33,448 nt of DNA, taken from the NCBI GenBank assembly GCA_016197305.1, contig JACPVZ010000116.1:1-33448 (forward strand), written 5' to 3'. How positions within the stretch are numbered: position 1 is the stretch's first letter; every line of letters begins with the position of its first letter. The notes beneath the pieces were generated by a model. It did no database searches and had not been told where the DNA came from. It worked only from the letters and a program-made list of their open reading frames with translations. Source of the DNA: Nitrosomonadales bacterium (lineage in GTDB: Bacteria; Pseudomonadota; Gammaproteobacteria; Burkholderiales; Gallionellaceae). Shown here in pieces: positions 9,090 through 19,123 of the stretch. Both the position numbers and the translations under genes were made by a program.

Positions 9090-10157
9090 ATGAAAAAATC
9101 TGCGTTTTGTATTGCATTGAGCAGTGTCTTGTTGAGCGTCGGCCTGGCTCAAGCCGGTGAGTTTTCGGGTGGCTGGGTCGGCGGCAAACTGGGTTCCGGG
9201 CGCTCCGGCTTCACCGGTCTCGAGTCCAAGAGTGCGACGACCTACGGGCTGGAAGGCGGTTACAACTGGGACTTGAATAATTTCCTGCTGGGCGTGGATG
9301 GCTTTGCCGATGCCAACGAAAAGGCGACGCATAATCCTGGCGCGATCAATTACGGCAGCAACGCCTATGGCTTGGATGCGAAACTGGGTCTGCCCAATGG
9401 CAAGTGGTTGCCTTATGCCAAGTTGGGTTATGCGCACACCAAAGGTTCTGGCAACGCGCTTGCCAGCGCGGTCGGAGGCAACGACGTGCATCTCGGCCTG
9501 GGCGTGGAATACAAGTTCGCGCCGCAGTGGAGCGTCGCGGGCGAGTACACTACGGCGAGCGCCAAGACGGGGGCAAACAAGCTGAACAACAACAATTTCA
9601 CGATAGGCCTCAATTACTATTTCTCTGGGCCCAAGGCTGCGCCCGTTGCCGCGGCACCGGTCCCGGTGGTCGTGAAGCAAGAACCTAAACCCGAGCCAGT
9701 CGTTGCGCCCGCCCCGGCTCCAGCGCCCGCTCCGGTACCGGCTCCGGCTCCGGCTCCGAAAGAATCATGGAAAACCGTAGTGTCCGACAAGCCGATCACC
9801 ATCGAGGGCACCAGCTTCGACACCAACTCCGCGAAGTTGAAGCCGGCCGCAGACAAAAAATTGAATGAGGTGGTGGATTTTGCGGCCAAGTACAAGGATG
9901 CGAATCTTCAGGTGACCGGTTATACCGACAGCCGCGGTTCGGACAAACTGAACATGGCACTGTCGGCGAAGCGTGCCGAATCGGTGAAGGCGTTCCTGGT
10001 CAAGAAAGGTGTTGCGGCCAGCCGTATTTCTACCAAGGGTGAGGGTGCAGCGAACCCGGTCGGCGACAACAAGACCGAAGCGGGGCGTGCACAAAATCGT
10101 CGCGTGGAGATCCGTTCGGTGATCCGTGAAGAAAACAAGGTGCGCGTCGTAGAATAA
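9090..10157 (+). CDS. OmpA-family outer membrane porin
   Basis: A 355-residue outer membrane protein starting at the ATG at 9090 behind a GAGGAG site; upstream codons of the open frame lack one. The signal peptide MKKSAFCIALSSVLLSVGLAQA is cleaved before GEFSGG. Residues ~23-185 are an eight-stranded barrel of alternating aromatic strands, ending in the strand FTIGLNYYFSG. A Pro-Ala linker (about 195-225) leads to the peptidoglycan-binding OmpA domain. That domain has FDTNSAKLKP, TGYTDSRGSDKLNMALSAKRAESV and a terminal NRRVEIRSV; the Asp and Arg that bind diaminopimelate are in TDSRGS and NRRVEI. It probably anchors the outer membrane to the wall. Confidence 0.93.
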   Translation: MKKSAFCIALSSVLLSVGLAQAGEFSGGWVGGKLGSGRSGFTGLESKSATTYGLEGGYNWDLNNFLLGVDGFADANEKATHNPGAINYGSNAYGLDAKLGLPNGKWLPYAKLGYAHTKGSGNALASAVGGNDVHLGLGVEYKFAPQWSVAGEYTTASAKTGANKLNNNNFTIGLNYYFSGPKAAPVAAAPVPVVVKQEPKPEPVVAPAPAPAPAPVPAPAPAPKESWKTVVSDKPITIEGTSFDTNSAKLKPAADKKLNEVVDFAAKYKDANLQVTGYTDSRGSDKLNMALSAKRAESVKAFLVKKGVAASRISTKGEGAANPVGDNKTEAGRAQNRRVEIRSVIREENKVRVVE

Positions 10158-10179
10158 ACGACTCGTTGTTGTCTGAGAG

Positions 10180-10207
10180 GGCGGGCTGGCAACAACCCGC
10201 CTTTTTT
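10180..10207 (+). terminator. Rho-independent terminator after the OmpA-family gene
   Basis: GGCGGG pairs with CCCGCC around a ten-base loop, followed directly by six T. It lies 22 bp after the stop codon. Confidence 0.85.
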
Positions 10208-10273
10208 GTTGCCTGTAACAAGCCGAGAAGGCGATGGTAAGATGCGCGCATTCGTATTCTTCAAGCAAAAATC

Positions 10274-11878
10274 ATGAAACTGGCAATCGCACAGATCAAC
10301 TGCGTGGTGGGAGATTTGTCCGGGAATGTTGCGAAGATTCTGCAGTGTGCCGAACAGGCGAAACGGCAGGGCGCGCAGCTGTTGTTGACCCCCGAGCTCA
10401 GTCTGTGCGGTTATCCTCCTGAAGACCTGCTGTTGCGCGATGGATTCTATCGGGCATGCGCCCAGGCGCTGGCCGACCTGGCCGGCAAGATATCCGGCAT
10501 CGCGCTGGTGGTCGGGCATCCGTATGAGCATGGCGGAAAGCGTTACAACGCTGCTTCGCTGCTGCAGGATGGCACGGTTACGGCGACTTACCTGAAGCAT
10601 TTTCTGCCGAACTACGCGGTGTTCGACGAGGAGCGCTATTTCGAATCGGGCAGCGAAGCCTGTGTGTTCGATATGGGGGGAATTCGTTTCGGCCTGAATA
10701 TCTGTGCGGATATCTGGGAGTCCGACGCGCCTCGCCTTGCCCGTGACAGCGGCGCGCAGGTGTTGCTGGTGCTGAACGCCTCGCCCTATGCGATGCGCAA
10801 GCAGCAATCCCGTTATCGCGCCTTGCGTGAGCGTGCTGCCGAAACGGGCATGGCGATGGTGTATGCCAACATGGTGGGCGGGCAGGACGAGCTGGTGTTC
10901 GATGGCGGCTCGTTCGCGATGGACAGCAAGGGGCAATTGGCTGCGCAGGCCGCCCAGTTCGACGATGCGCTGCTGATGCTCGAGATTCAGCCGGACTTGA
11001 GCCTGCGCGGAGAGCGGATGGCGCTGCCGGACGACGAGGCAAGTGTCTACCGCGCCTTGTGTGTCGGCGTGCGCGACTATATCGGCAAGAACCACTTTCC
11101 GGGTGTGTTGCTGGGCTTGTCGGGCGGCATCGATTCCGCGCTGACGCTCGCGGTTGCGGTAGATGCGATGGGGGCGGACAAGGTACATGCGGTGATGATG
11201 CCCTCGCCTTATACCGCGCAGATCAGCCTCGACGATTCGCGCGAGATGGTGAAGATACTCGGCGTGCGCTACGACGAATTTTCGATTGCACCGATGTTCG
11301 ACAGTTACCTGGCTACGCTCGGAGCCAGCTTTGCAGGGCGCAAGGTGGATGCGACCGAGGAGAATCTGCAAGCGCGCATACGCGGCACGCTGTTGATGGC
11401 GTTGTCCAACAAGTTCGGTGCGCTGGTGCTGACCACCGGCAATAAGTCGGAAATGAGCGTCGGTTATGCCACGCTGTACGGCGACATGGCGGGCGGTTTT
11501 GCGGTGCTCAAGGACGTCAGTAAGACGCTGGTCTACCGCCTGGCGCGCCATCGCAATACGCTGGGGCAGGTGATTCCGGAGCGCATCATCACCCGGGCGC
11601 CGAGCGCCGAACTGCGTGCCGACCAGACCGATCAGGACAGCCTGCCGCCCTACGACTTGCTGGATGCGATCGTCGAGTGCTACATGGAGAAGGATATGTC
11701 CATCGAGGCAATCATCGCGCGAGGCTATCCGGAGGCGGAGGTGCGCAGAGTCGTGCATCTGATCCGTTGCAGCGAATACAAGCGCCGCCAGTCCGCAGTG
11801 GGGGTCCGTATCACCGAGCGGGGCTACGGTAAGGATTGGCGCTACCCGATCACGGTGCGTTATCAGGACGGATTCTGA
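10274..11878 (+). CDS. nadE: Glutamine-dependent NAD+ synthetase
   Basis: A 534-residue two-domain enzyme that makes NAD+ from deamido-NAD+ (nicotinic acid adenine dinucleotide), ATP and glutamine in the last biosynthetic step. The N-terminal nitrilase-type glutaminase domain has its triad at Glu41 (TPELSLCGYPPED), Lys108 (YLKHFLPNY) and Cys144 (NICADIWE). The C-terminal synthetase domain has the pyrophosphatase P-loop LGLSGGIDSA and the conserved TTGNKSEMSVGYATLYGDMAGGFAVLKD. The length matches the long, glutamine-using bacterial form. It is flanked by a terminator upstream and AT-richer DNA downstream, so it is likely transcribed alone. Confidence 0.97.
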   Translation: MKLAIAQINCVVGDLSGNVAKILQCAEQAKRQGAQLLLTPELSLCGYPPEDLLLRDGFYRACAQALADLAGKISGIALVVGHPYEHGGKRYNAASLLQDGTVTATYLKHFLPNYAVFDEERYFESGSEACVFDMGGIRFGLNICADIWESDAPRLARDSGAQVLLVLNASPYAMRKQQSRYRALRERAAETGMAMVYANMVGGQDELVFDGGSFAMDSKGQLAAQAAQFDDALLMLEIQPDLSLRGERMALPDDEASVYRALCVGVRDYIGKNHFPGVLLGLSGGIDSALTLAVAVDAMGADKVHAVMMPSPYTAQISLDDSREMVKILGVRYDEFSIAPMFDSYLATLGASFAGRKVDATEENLQARIRGTLLMALSNKFGALVLTTGNKSEMSVGYATLYGDMAGGFAVLKDVSKTLVYRLARHRNTLGQVIPERIITRAPSAELRADQTDQDSLPPYDLLDAIVECYMEKDMSIEAIIARGYPEAEVRRVVHLIRCSEYKRRQSAVGVRITERGYGKDWRYPITVRYQDGF

Positions 11879-12207
11879 TCGCCTCATGTTCGGTGATGCC
11901 GGTAGTTGGCGAAGAGTGGCTCGGTGCCAAAAGTAGTCATTGCCAAAGTAGCCTCGAATGATGTTGGCTGATGGCCACTGCCAGAGCTCCCTCTCGTGCA
12001 TCAGGGAGGCTATACTATCTCCGGTTATCGAGCTGAAAAAGTTCGAGTCAGATTCCCAGTCTCGTCTCTGCCCGTATGATCAATGTATATGCCGGCAGGT
12101 GAATTTATGGGAATTTTGTGAATCAAATGGTTATCTTGAAATTTCATGCAGCACTTATTTAATAATGCGAACAGATTTGTCTTAATACATATTATTGGAA
12201 ACTACCC
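11879..12207. other. Gene-free AT-richer stretch between nadE and the secreted protein
   Basis: No convincing gene is present. An imperfect direct repeat TGCCAAA(A)GTAG occurs twice around 11928-11950. A short CTCCCT/AGGGAG hairpin at 11987-12008 could weakly terminate nadE. GC content falls through this stretch. Confidence 0.4.
12136..12165 (+). promoter_or_regulatory. Candidate promoter of the secreted protein gene
   Basis: TTGAAA at 12136-12141 is followed 16-18 bp later by an AT-rich box (TTTAATAAT, 12158-12166), about 42 bp before the start codon. The match is reasonable but lies in AT-rich DNA, where chance matches are common. Confidence 0.35.
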
Positions 12208-12723
12208 ATGCCACGCTTGCTATTTGCCACCGTTCTATTGATGCTTTTTCTGCCTGCCCATGCTGAGCAGTACTACCAATTTATTGCCTATTCTTGCGAC
12301 ACTGAAAACAACGCTCTGACAATAAGCTATTCTGCGGTCAGTTACGAGGGCGAATACAAGCCTGTCGCCGCGAACAATCAATGGGAGTTGTCGTCCTTGC
12401 TGGAAACAAAAAAGGACCATAGAGGGCACTCCATGGTTTCGAAAATCAATAAGATTGAAAGGCGTTGCGAGCTGAGGAATAGCAGCTATACGATTACAAT
12501 GGCGCCAGCGCCAGGAAATCTCGATCTTGACGGTCGTTGTGGCGGGCATATGTCCGCTAGGGTGGAGGTTCTTTTGGGGGGAATTGTACTGTTGCCAGAG
12601 TATGAGTTCGACCCAAATGGCTGCAAATATTCCGATAAGCCGATCACAACCAATATTATTTTTGAGGCCGGCTCAACTACCCCACAGTTCAAAACCGTAT
12701 TGCCGGATGAATTTTTTCAGTAA
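12208..12723 (+). CDS. Small secreted protein of unknown function
   Basis: A 171-residue protein I do not recognise. It starts with a clear signal peptide (MPRLLFATVLLMLFLPAHA, cut before EQYYQ). The mature part has four cysteines (in SCDTE, RRCEL, GRCGG and NGCKYS), an even number compatible with two disulfides in the periplasm or outside. It contains no transmembrane segment or known motif. Its codon use and flanks are AT-richer than the neighbouring housekeeping genes, which suggests acquisition or weak selection. It is isolated between nadE and the rimP operon, with a candidate promoter but no clear Shine-Dalgarno sequence. Confidence 0.75.
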   Translation: MPRLLFATVLLMLFLPAHAEQYYQFIAYSCDTENNALTISYSAVSYEGEYKPVAANNQWELSSLLETKKDHRGHSMVSKINKIERRCELRNSSYTITMAPAPGNLDLDGRCGGHMSARVEVLLGGIVLLPEYEFDPNGCKYSDKPITTNIIFEAGSTTPQFKTVLPDEFFQ

Positions 12724-13038
12724 TGTCTTCTAACGTTCCGGTCAAAATCAACGTCCTTGGGACGTCGTGCCTCCCGCAAGCTGGCCGCCCTTTGCCGGCG
12801 CGTGGATCATTTGCTTTGGGGCGGGGGTGGTCGTAATGGGGCGGAAAGCCGCAGTTCAGAGTCGCAAACTGCTGTAGTCGCCCGGCCGCTAAGCGGAGTA
12901 TCAGGCGCTTGCCAGGCCCTTGTTTGTTCCCTCGAGCATGCTGTTCTTAATCTAATTCCCTTCGCGCGATAGATTTGATACAATGCGCCGCGTTTTGAGA
13001 TGGGCTTCGAGCCCGTTTTTTATTTGTGGGTCGCAATT
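12724..13038. other. Gene-free interval before rimP
   Basis: About 300 bp hold no supported gene. The position where enterobacteria carry a tRNA (metY) upstream of rimP contains no cloverleaf that I can see. The last 60 bp hold the promoter-like and hairpin elements listed separately. Confidence 0.5.
12979..13021 (+). promoter_or_regulatory. TACAAT box and terminator-like hairpin in the rimP leader
   Basis: A -10-like TACAAT lies at 12979-12984. It is followed by the hairpin GGGCT TCG AGCCC at 13002-13014 and a run of six T (13016-13021), only 17 bp before the rimP start. Any transcript from this promoter must pass the hairpin, so it would work as an attenuator. NusA, the second gene of the operon, is known to control termination and its own operon in E. 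coli; extending that here is inference. Confidence 0.5.
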
Positions 13039-13464
13039 ATGGATGTGGTAAAGCTGATCGAGAACACGGTAACGGGCCTGGGCTACGAACTGGTGGACTT
13101 TGAACGTTCCGGCCGCGGCCTGTTGCGGGTGTTTATCGACAAGCCGGATGGGATCTCGGTAGATGACTGCCAAACGGTGAGTAATCAGCTGACCCGTTTG
13201 TTCATGGTCGAAAACGTCGATTACGACCGGCTTGAGGTTTCGTCGCCCGGTCTGGATCGTCCGTTGAAGAAGGAAGCGGACTTTGTGCGGTTCGCGGGTG
13301 AAAAGGCGCAGCTCAAGCTGCGTATGCCATTGGCCGGGCGAAAAAATTTTATCGGCATCATCGGTCCGGTCAGCTCGGGAATGTTGCAGCTGGATGTGGA
13401 TGGCAGCCTGGTGGAGATTGATCTGTCGAATCTCGACAAGGCGCGTTTGGTGCCCACTTTTTAA
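13039..13464 (+). CDS. rimP: Ribosome maturation factor RimP
   Basis: A 141-residue cytoplasmic factor for 30S subunit maturation. The start is the ATG at 13039; the open frame from 13000 would begin inside the leader hairpin. Family signatures are [23 protein letters not shown] and the central [14 protein letters not shown] motif; the C-terminal SH3-like domain ends in DLDKARLVP-like sequence ([10 protein letters not shown]). It is the first gene of the rimP-nusA-infB-rbfA-truB operon, 50 bp before nusA. Confidence 0.96.
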   Translation: MDVVKLIENTVTGLGYELVDFERSGRGLLRVFIDKPDGISVDDCQTVSNQLTRLFMVENVDYDRLEVSSPGLDRPLKKEADFVRFAGEKAQLKLRMPLAGRKNFIGIIGPVSSGMLQLDVDGSLVEIDLSNLDKARLVPTF

Positions 13465-13514
13465 TGATGCGGGGCGTGTCCCCGCGAGATGCAGGTAAAT
13501 AGCTGGAGAATAGT

Positions 13515-14987
13515 ATGAGCCGTGAAATTTTATTGTTGGTGGATGCGTTGTCGCGCGAGAAAAACGTGGACAAGGAGGTGGTGTTCGAGGCGCTGGAATC
13601 GGCGCTGGCCTCCGCGACCAAGAAGCGCTTCGAAGATGAGGCCGACGTGCGCGTTTCGATCGATCGCAATACCGGCGAGTACGATTCGTTCCGTCGCTGG
13701 GAGGTGATGGACGACGAGACGTTTGAAACGCCCGACCTGCATATCAAGCTGGATGAGGCGCAAAAGCGCAATCCGGCGATTCAGCTCGGCGAATTCGTCG
13801 AAGAGCCTCTGGAGTCGATCGACTTTGGTCGCATCGGCGCACAGGCTGCGAAGCAGGTGATCTTCCAGAAGATCCGTGATGCCGAGCGCGAGCAGGTGCT
13901 GAAGGATTTCATGGACCGCAAGGAACACCTGGTATCCGGCACGGTAAAACGTCTCGAGCGCGGCAATGCGTTGATCGAATTCGGCAAGATAGAAGCCTTG
14001 CTGCCGCGCGACCAGATGATTCCGAAAGAGAATATGCGTGTCGGCGACCGCGTCAAGGCGCATTTGCTGCGTGTGGATCGCAGTGCACGCGGCCCGCAGG
14101 TGATCCTGTCGCGCACCTCGCCTGAATTGCTGGTCAAGCTGTTCGAGCTGGAGGTGCCCGAGATCGAGGAAAAATTGCTGGAGATCGTCAGCGCTGCACG
14201 CGATCCGGGTTCGCGCGCGAAGATCGCTGTGCTGTCCCATGATCCGCGCATCGATCCAATCGGCACCTGTGTCGGGATGCGTGGCTCGCGTGTGCAGGGC
14301 GTGACCAATGAGTTGGCCGGCGAGCGTGTGGATATCATCCTGTGGTCGGAAGATCCGGCGACTTACGTGATCAACGCGTTGGCACCCGCAGAGGTGAGCA
14401 GCATCGTGGTCGACGAAGAGCGCCACAGCATGGATGTGGTGGTAGAGGAAGAGAATCTGGCCCAGGCAATCGGCCGCGGCGGTCAGAACGTGCGTCTGGC
14501 CAGCGAGTTGACCGGCTGGGAGCTGAATATCATGACGGTCGAGCAGTCCAACGAGAAGCATGACGAGGAGTTTTCGAAGACCCGCGCGATGTTCATGGAA
14601 AAGCTGGATGTGGACGAGGAGGTCGCCGATATCCTGGTGCAGGAAGGTTTTAACACGCTGGAAGAAGTCGCCTACGTGCCGCTGGAGGAAATGCTCGATA
14701 TCGAATCGTTCGACGAGGCAACGGTGAATGAGTTGCGCAGCCGTGCGCGCAATGCATTGTTGACGGCCGCGATTGCCAGCGAGGAGAAAGTGGAGCATGG
14801 CATCGAAGACTTGCTCAAACTGGACGGGATGGATGAGCAGACGGCGCGTACGCTGGCTGCAAAAGGCGTGACAACACAGGAACAATTGGCTGATCTGGAT
14901 GTGGACGAGCTGGTCGAGATGACCGGTATGGACGGTGAACGCGCCAACACGTTGATCATGGCCGCACGTGCGCCCTGGTTTGCCTGA
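13515..14987 (+). CDS. nusA: Transcription termination/antitermination factor NusA
   Basis: A 490-residue RNA polymerase-binding factor controlling pausing, termination and antitermination. The start at 13515 follows a GGAG site. The N-terminal polymerase-binding domain covers about residues 1-130 ([31 protein letters not shown]). An S1 domain follows (about 135-200), then two KH domains ([35 protein letters not shown]). Two C-terminal acidic helix-hairpin repeats ([37 protein letters not shown]) are the form found in Beta- and Gammaproteobacteria, where they bind the alpha subunit. It is the second gene of the operon. Confidence 0.97.
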   Translation: MSREILLLVDALSREKNVDKEVVFEALESALASATKKRFEDEADVRVSIDRNTGEYDSFRRWEVMDDETFETPDLHIKLDEAQKRNPAIQLGEFVEEPLESIDFGRIGAQAAKQVIFQKIRDAEREQVLKDFMDRKEHLVSGTVKRLERGNALIEFGKIEALLPRDQMIPKENMRVGDRVKAHLLRVDRSARGPQVILSRTSPELLVKLFELEVPEIEEKLLEIVSAARDPGSRAKIAVLSHDPRIDPIGTCVGMRGSRVQGVTNELAGERVDIILWSEDPATYVINALAPAEVSSIVVDEERHSMDVVVEEENLAQAIGRGGQNVRLASELTGWELNIMTVEQSNEKHDEEFSKTRAMFMEKLDVDEEVADILVQEGFNTLEEVAYVPLEEMLDIESFDEATVNELRSRARNALLTAAIASEEKVEHGIEDLLKLDGMDEQTARTLAAKGVTTQEQLADLDVDELVEMTGMDGERANTLIMAARAPWFA

Positions 14988-15028
14988 TTTGCAGTGATTG
15001 CTTGGTGTGGGTTGTATAAAGGACGGTA

Positions 15029-17611
15029 ATGGGAAAAATGAACGTAGCGCAATTTGCGACTGAACTGGGATTGCCGGTGGCGTTGCTGCTGGAGCAGTTG
15101 AAAGCGGCTGGAGTCAGTAAGGAGCAGGAATCCGAAGCGATCTCGGAAAAGGACAAAGCGCAGTTGCTCGAGCATTTGCGCCAAGCCCATGGTGCCGACA
15201 AGCCTGCCAAGAAAATCACGCTGACTCGTCGTGAAACGACCGAGATCAAGAAATCCGACAGCACCGGCCGTGCGCGCACGATCCAGGTCGAGGTGCGCAA
15301 GCGCCGTGTCGTGGCTCCGGGAGCAGTTGTTGAGGCCGCTCCGGAAAAGGCGACACCTGCAAAAGCCGAGCCGGTGAAATTGCTCGACGAACAGGAGCTG
15401 GCTGCGCGCGAACAGGAGGCCAAGCTGCAGGCGGAGCTGGCAGCGCGCCAGGCCGCCGAGTTGCAGGCCAAGCAGGAGCGCAGCAAGCGTAAAGTCGCGA
15501 AAGTGGATGAGGCGGTCCAACCGGTTGCGGCAGCTCCAGCTGAAATCAAGAAAGATGAACCCGCTGTTGCTGGCGCCACAGCGGCTGCCGAAGCTGCGCC
15601 CAACCTGGCCGAGGGCACATTGCACAAGCCCACGCTCAAGCCGGGCGACAAGGTGGAACGACCGAGCAAGAAACCCAAGGTCGCGGAAACGAAGGCTGCT
15701 CCCTGGGAAGACAAGGCCGGCAAGAAGCGCGCGCCTGCCAAGACTGGAGAGAAAACGGGTGTGTGGACATCGCCGGTGCGTGCTCCCCGTCATGACAAGC
15801 ATCCCAAGCATGTACAGGCTGAACCCAGCCATGCCTTTTCTTTGCCGACCGAGCCCGTAGTTCATGAGGTATCGGTTCCCGAGACCATCACTGTCGCCGA
15901 ATTGGCGCAGAAGATGTCGGTCAAGGCGACTGAGATCATCAAGGCTTTGATGAAAATGGGTTCGATGGTGACCATCAATCAGGTGCTGGATCAGGAAACT
16001 GCGATGATCGTCGTCGAGGAAATGGGGCACATCGCCAAAACTGCCAAGCTGGACGATCCCGATGCCTATCTGGATGCCGAAGTTAACCAAGATGTGGTGC
16101 TGGAGCCTCGAGCGCCGGTCGTGACGGTGATGGGGCACGTCGATCACGGCAAGACTTCGTTGCTGGATTATATTCGTCGCACCCGCGTGGCTTCCGGCGA
16201 GGCCGGCGGTATTACGCAGCATATAGGCGCATATCACGTCGACACGCCGCGCGGCATGATTACTTTCCTCGATACTCCAGGCCACGAAGCGTTTACCGCG
16301 ATGCGTGCGCGGGGTGCCAAGGCTACCGACATCGTGATTCTGGTGGTTGCCGCCGACGACGGTGTGATGCCGCAAACCAAGGAGGCGATCGCACACGCCA
16401 GGGCAGGCAATGTGCCGCTGGTGGTGGCGGTAACCAAGATAGACAAGCCGGAGGCCAATAGCGAGCGGGTCAAGCAGGAATTGGTCGCGGAAGGCGTGGT
16501 GCCGGAAGATTGGGGTGGCGACGCGATTTTCGTCGAAGTGTCATCCAAGTCTGGCCAGGGTATCGATCAGCTGCTGGAAAGCGTGTTATTGCAAGCCGAA
16601 GTGTTGGAGTTGAAGGCGCCGCGTACTACCCATGCCAAGGGCTTGGTGATCGAGGCGCGTCTGGACAAGGGTAAGGGGCCGGTCGCAACGGTGTTGATCC
16701 AGTCGGGAACGATGAAGCGCGGCGATGCGGTCCTGGTCGGTGCCGTGTTTGGCCGAGTCCGCGCCATGCTGGACGAAAACGGCAAGGCAGTCAGCGAAGC
16801 GGGGCCATCCATTCCGGTCGAGATCCAGGGCTTGTCTGAAGTTCCCGGCGCAGGCGAAGAGTTGATGGTGATGGCCGACGAGAAACGCGCGCGCGAAATA
16901 GCGCAGTTCCGTCAGGGCAAATATCGCGGCGTGAAGCTGGCCAAGCAGCAGGCGGCCAAGCTGGAGAATATGTTCGAGCAAATGGCCGAAGGCGAAGTGC
17001 GCACCCTGTCATTGATCGTCAAATCCGATGTGCAAGGCTCCGCTGAGGCGATTGCGCAATCATTGCAGAAGCTTTCGACCAACGAGGTCAAAGTCAACCT
17101 GATTCATAACGGTGTTGGTTCGATCTCCGAGTCGGATATCAATCTTGCACTCGCCTCCAAGGCGATCGTGATCGGTTTTAATACCCGTGCCGATGCGACT
17201 GCGCGCAAGCTGGCGGAATCCTCGGGTGTGGACATCCGCTACTACAACATCATCTATGCGATGGTCGACGAGATCAAGGCTGCGCTGTCCGGCATGCTGG
17301 CACCCGAGAAACGCGAAGTGGTGCTGGGTATGGTGGAAGTGCGCCAAGTGTTTACCGTATCTAAGGTCGGCACGATCGCCGGTTGCTATGTGCTTGAGGG
17401 TATGATCAAGCGCGGCGCGAAGATCCGTGTGTTGCGCGACAACGTCGTGATCCATGATGGCGAGCTCGATTCGTTGAAGCGTTTCAAGGATGACGTCAAG
17501 GAAGTGAAGAGCAATTTCGAGTGCGGCTTGTCGCTGAAGGGTTATAACGACCTGATCGTGGGCGACAAGCTGGAAGCCTACGAAATCGTTGAGGTTGCAC
17601 GCGCACTGTAA
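15029..17611 (+). CDS. infB: Translation initiation factor IF-2
   Basis: An 860-residue GTPase that brings initiator tRNA to the 30S subunit and promotes subunit joining. It starts with an IF2_N domain ([25 protein letters not shown]). A highly charged Ala/Lys/Glu linker follows to about residue 285, then a second IF2_N domain ([22 protein letters not shown]). The G domain has G1 GHVDHGKT at about residue 369, G3 DTPGHEAF and G4 TKIDKP. Domains II to IV are complete to the final [16 protein letters not shown]. Its stop overlaps the rbfA start by one base (TAATG), pointing to translational coupling. Confidence 0.97.
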   Translation: MGKMNVAQFATELGLPVALLLEQLKAAGVSKEQESEAISEKDKAQLLEHLRQAHGADKPAKKITLTRRETTEIKKSDSTGRARTIQVEVRKRRVVAPGAVVEAAPEKATPAKAEPVKLLDEQELAAREQEAKLQAELAARQAAELQAKQERSKRKVAKVDEAVQPVAAAPAEIKKDEPAVAGATAAAEAAPNLAEGTLHKPTLKPGDKVERPSKKPKVAETKAAPWEDKAGKKRAPAKTGEKTGVWTSPVRAPRHDKHPKHVQAEPSHAFSLPTEPVVHEVSVPETITVAELAQKMSVKATEIIKALMKMGSMVTINQVLDQETAMIVVEEMGHIAKTAKLDDPDAYLDAEVNQDVVLEPRAPVVTVMGHVDHGKTSLLDYIRRTRVASGEAGGITQHIGAYHVDTPRGMITFLDTPGHEAFTAMRARGAKATDIVILVVAADDGVMPQTKEAIAHARAGNVPLVVAVTKIDKPEANSERVKQELVAEGVVPEDWGGDAIFVEVSSKSGQGIDQLLESVLLQAEVLELKAPRTTHAKGLVIEARLDKGKGPVATVLIQSGTMKRGDAVLVGAVFGRVRAMLDENGKAVSEAGPSIPVEIQGLSEVPGAGEELMVMADEKRAREIAQFRQGKYRGVKLAKQQAAKLENMFEQMAEGEVRTLSLIVKSDVQGSAEAIAQSLQKLSTNEVKVNLIHNGVGSISESDINLALASKAIVIGFNTRADATARKLAESSGVDIRYYNIIYAMVDEIKAALSGMLAPEKREVVLGMVEVRQVFTVSKVGTIAGCYVLEGMIKRGAKIRVLRDNVVIHDGELDSLKRFKDDVKEVKSNFECGLSLKGYNDLIVGDKLEAYEIVEVARAL

Positions 17612-17979
17612 TGGCCAACTTTGCCAGAACTGATCGCGTTGCCCAGCAAATGCAACGGGAGATCGCCGAGCTGGTGCGATTGGAGATCAACGATCCGCGC
17701 GTGCGGCTGGTGACCATCACCGGGGTGGAAGTGGCGGGGGATTATTCCCATGCCAAGGTCTTTTTTACCCGGCTGGACGGCAAGCATGCCGAGGCGCAGA
17801 AGGGGCTGGACCGCGCCAGCGGTTTCCTGCGCAGCCAGCTGTCGCGCAGTCTCAAGCTGCGCATCATGCCGCAGCTGCATTTTGTCTATGATGTATCCGT
17901 GGAACGTGGCAGCCAGTTGTCGCAACTGATAGACCAAGCCGTTGCCAGCGACAAGCAGCATACAGACAAGTCTGAATAG
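17611..17979 (+). CDS. rbfA: 30S ribosome-binding factor RbfA
   Basis: A 122-residue single KH-like domain protein that helps mature the 5' end of 16S rRNA and is important in the cold. Family signatures are RVAQQMQREIAELVRLEINDPRV near the start, then VTITGVEVAGDYSHAKVFFT, and the conserved LRSQLSRSLKLRIMPQLHFVYDVSVERGSQL. The start overlaps the infB stop, and truB begins 5 bp after its stop. Confidence 0.96.
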   Translation: MANFARTDRVAQQMQREIAELVRLEINDPRVRLVTITGVEVAGDYSHAKVFFTRLDGKHAEAQKGLDRASGFLRSQLSRSLKLRIMPQLHFVYDVSVERGSQLSQLIDQAVASDKQHTDKSE

Positions 17980-17984
17980 TCGGT

Positions 17985-18905
17985 ATGGCCCGTACCTATC
18001 GCCCGCTGGATGGGGTGCTGTTATTCGATAAGCCATTGGAATTCAGCTCCAATGATGCGCTGCAGAAAGTTCGCCGCCTGTTCCAGGCCGAAAAAGCCGG
18101 GCATACCGGTACGCTCGATCCCCTTGCTACAGGGCTGTTGCCGATCTGCTTCGGCGAGGCCACCAAATTTTCGAATGCCTTGCTCGATGCAGACAAGACC
18201 TATCGCGCCCTGTTGCGTCTCGGGCAAACCACCACCACCGGCGATGCGGAAGGCGAGATTGTTGCCGAGCATCCGGTAAAAGTTGAGGGGGCTGCGGTCG
18301 AGGCGGTGCTGGCAAAATTCCGTGGCGCTATCCGGCAGCTGCCTCCGATGCACAGTGCACTCAAGCATCAAGGCAGGCCGCTTTACGAATACATACGCAA
18401 GGGCGAAACCGTAGAGCGCGAATTGCGCGACGTGGTGATCCATGAGCTGCTGCTGAACGGTTTTGAGGGTGACCGGATGGAGATTACCGTGCGTTGCAGC
18501 AAGGGAACGTACGTGCGTACGCTGGCTGAAGATATAGGCGCAGCGCTGGGCTGCGGCGCGCATCTGCTCGGTTTGCGCCGTACCGCGATTGCGCACTTCG
18601 ATTTGCGGCAGGCTTATACGCTGGATCAGTTGAGTGCGCTGGGCGATGCGCAGCGCGACGCCTGTTTGTTGCCGGTGGAGAGCCTGATGCCCAATCTGCC
18701 CAAGCTGCACCTGGATGAGGTGCAAATCAGACGCTTGGCGCAAGGGCAGCGTCTGGCGCTGGACACCGGTTTGCCAGACGGCAAGATCAACTTGCAGGGA
18801 CCGAGTGGTTTTGTCGGGATTGGAGTGCTGCAAGGTCGGCGTCTTGCGCCTGAGAGGTTGTTGTCCAGCGTGGCCAAACTTGCAGCTCAGCTCCCGGCCA
18901 CGTAA
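17985..18905 (+). CDS. truB: tRNA pseudouridine(55) synthase TruB
   Basis: A 306-residue enzyme that makes pseudouridine 55 in the T loop of elongator tRNAs. The catalytic aspartate is in GHTGTLDPLATGLLP (about residue 44). Other family blocks are LLFDKPLEFSSNDALQKVRRLF at the start, PPMHSALKHQGRPLYEYIRKGE, and RCSKGTYVRTLAEDIGAALGCGAHL. A short C-terminal domain completes the usual length. It is the last gene of the operon; rpsO and pnp, which follow in enterobacteria, are not downstream here. Confidence 0.97.
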   Translation: MARTYRPLDGVLLFDKPLEFSSNDALQKVRRLFQAEKAGHTGTLDPLATGLLPICFGEATKFSNALLDADKTYRALLRLGQTTTTGDAEGEIVAEHPVKVEGAAVEAVLAKFRGAIRQLPPMHSALKHQGRPLYEYIRKGETVERELRDVVIHELLLNGFEGDRMEITVRCSKGTYVRTLAEDIGAALGCGAHLLGLRRTAIAHFDLRQAYTLDQLSALGDAQRDACLLPVESLMPNLPKLHLDEVQIRRLAQGQRLALDTGLPDGKINLQGPSGFVGIGVLQGRRLAPERLLSSVAKLAAQLPAT

Positions 18906-19123
18906 AAAAATCCATTTTTTGGGAAAGGTTTTAGGTGCTTTTCTCATTGTTTTTCAATTTTTCTCAATAACGGGGAATCGGGTTTGATTAATTCCTTTTT
19001 TAATTAATGTGTTATTGTTGGCATGGATTGTGCTTTTGGTTATGGGCTAGCCGATTGAGTCGCTGGCTCGCTGCGTAACTTAGGCCGCTATTTAATTTAA
19101 TGATACATGCTCAGGGGAAAAAC
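18904..19123. other. AT-rich gap after truB
   Basis: The gap starts with a short A-run/T-run palindrome at 18904-18919 that may help end the truB transcript. Around 18986-19007 an ATTAAT motif is repeated in inverted order around a T-run. No gene is seen. Promoter elements for the next gene are probably inside but cannot be fixed. Confidence 0.35.

Noticed and set aside
9920-12001. A 693-codon open frame on the minus strand opposite nadE
   Set aside because: It mirrors the nadE codons in a GC-rich gene, has His/Gln/Arg-rich composition without any domain, and spans a strong terminator.
11958-12185. A 75-codon open frame before the secreted protein gene
   Set aside because: No ribosome site or family character, and it overlaps the candidate promoter.
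12757-12972. A 71-codon open frame before rimP
   Set aside because: Low-complexity, no ribosome site, no plausible protein features.
12724-13000. A tRNA gene upstream of rimP, as in enterobacteria
   Set aside because: No acceptor stem, T-loop consensus or cloverleaf could be found.
14672-16396. A 574-codon minus-strand open frame spanning nusA and infB
   Set aside because: It crosses two secure genes and reads as low-complexity Ser/Arg/Leu sequence; shadow of the operon.
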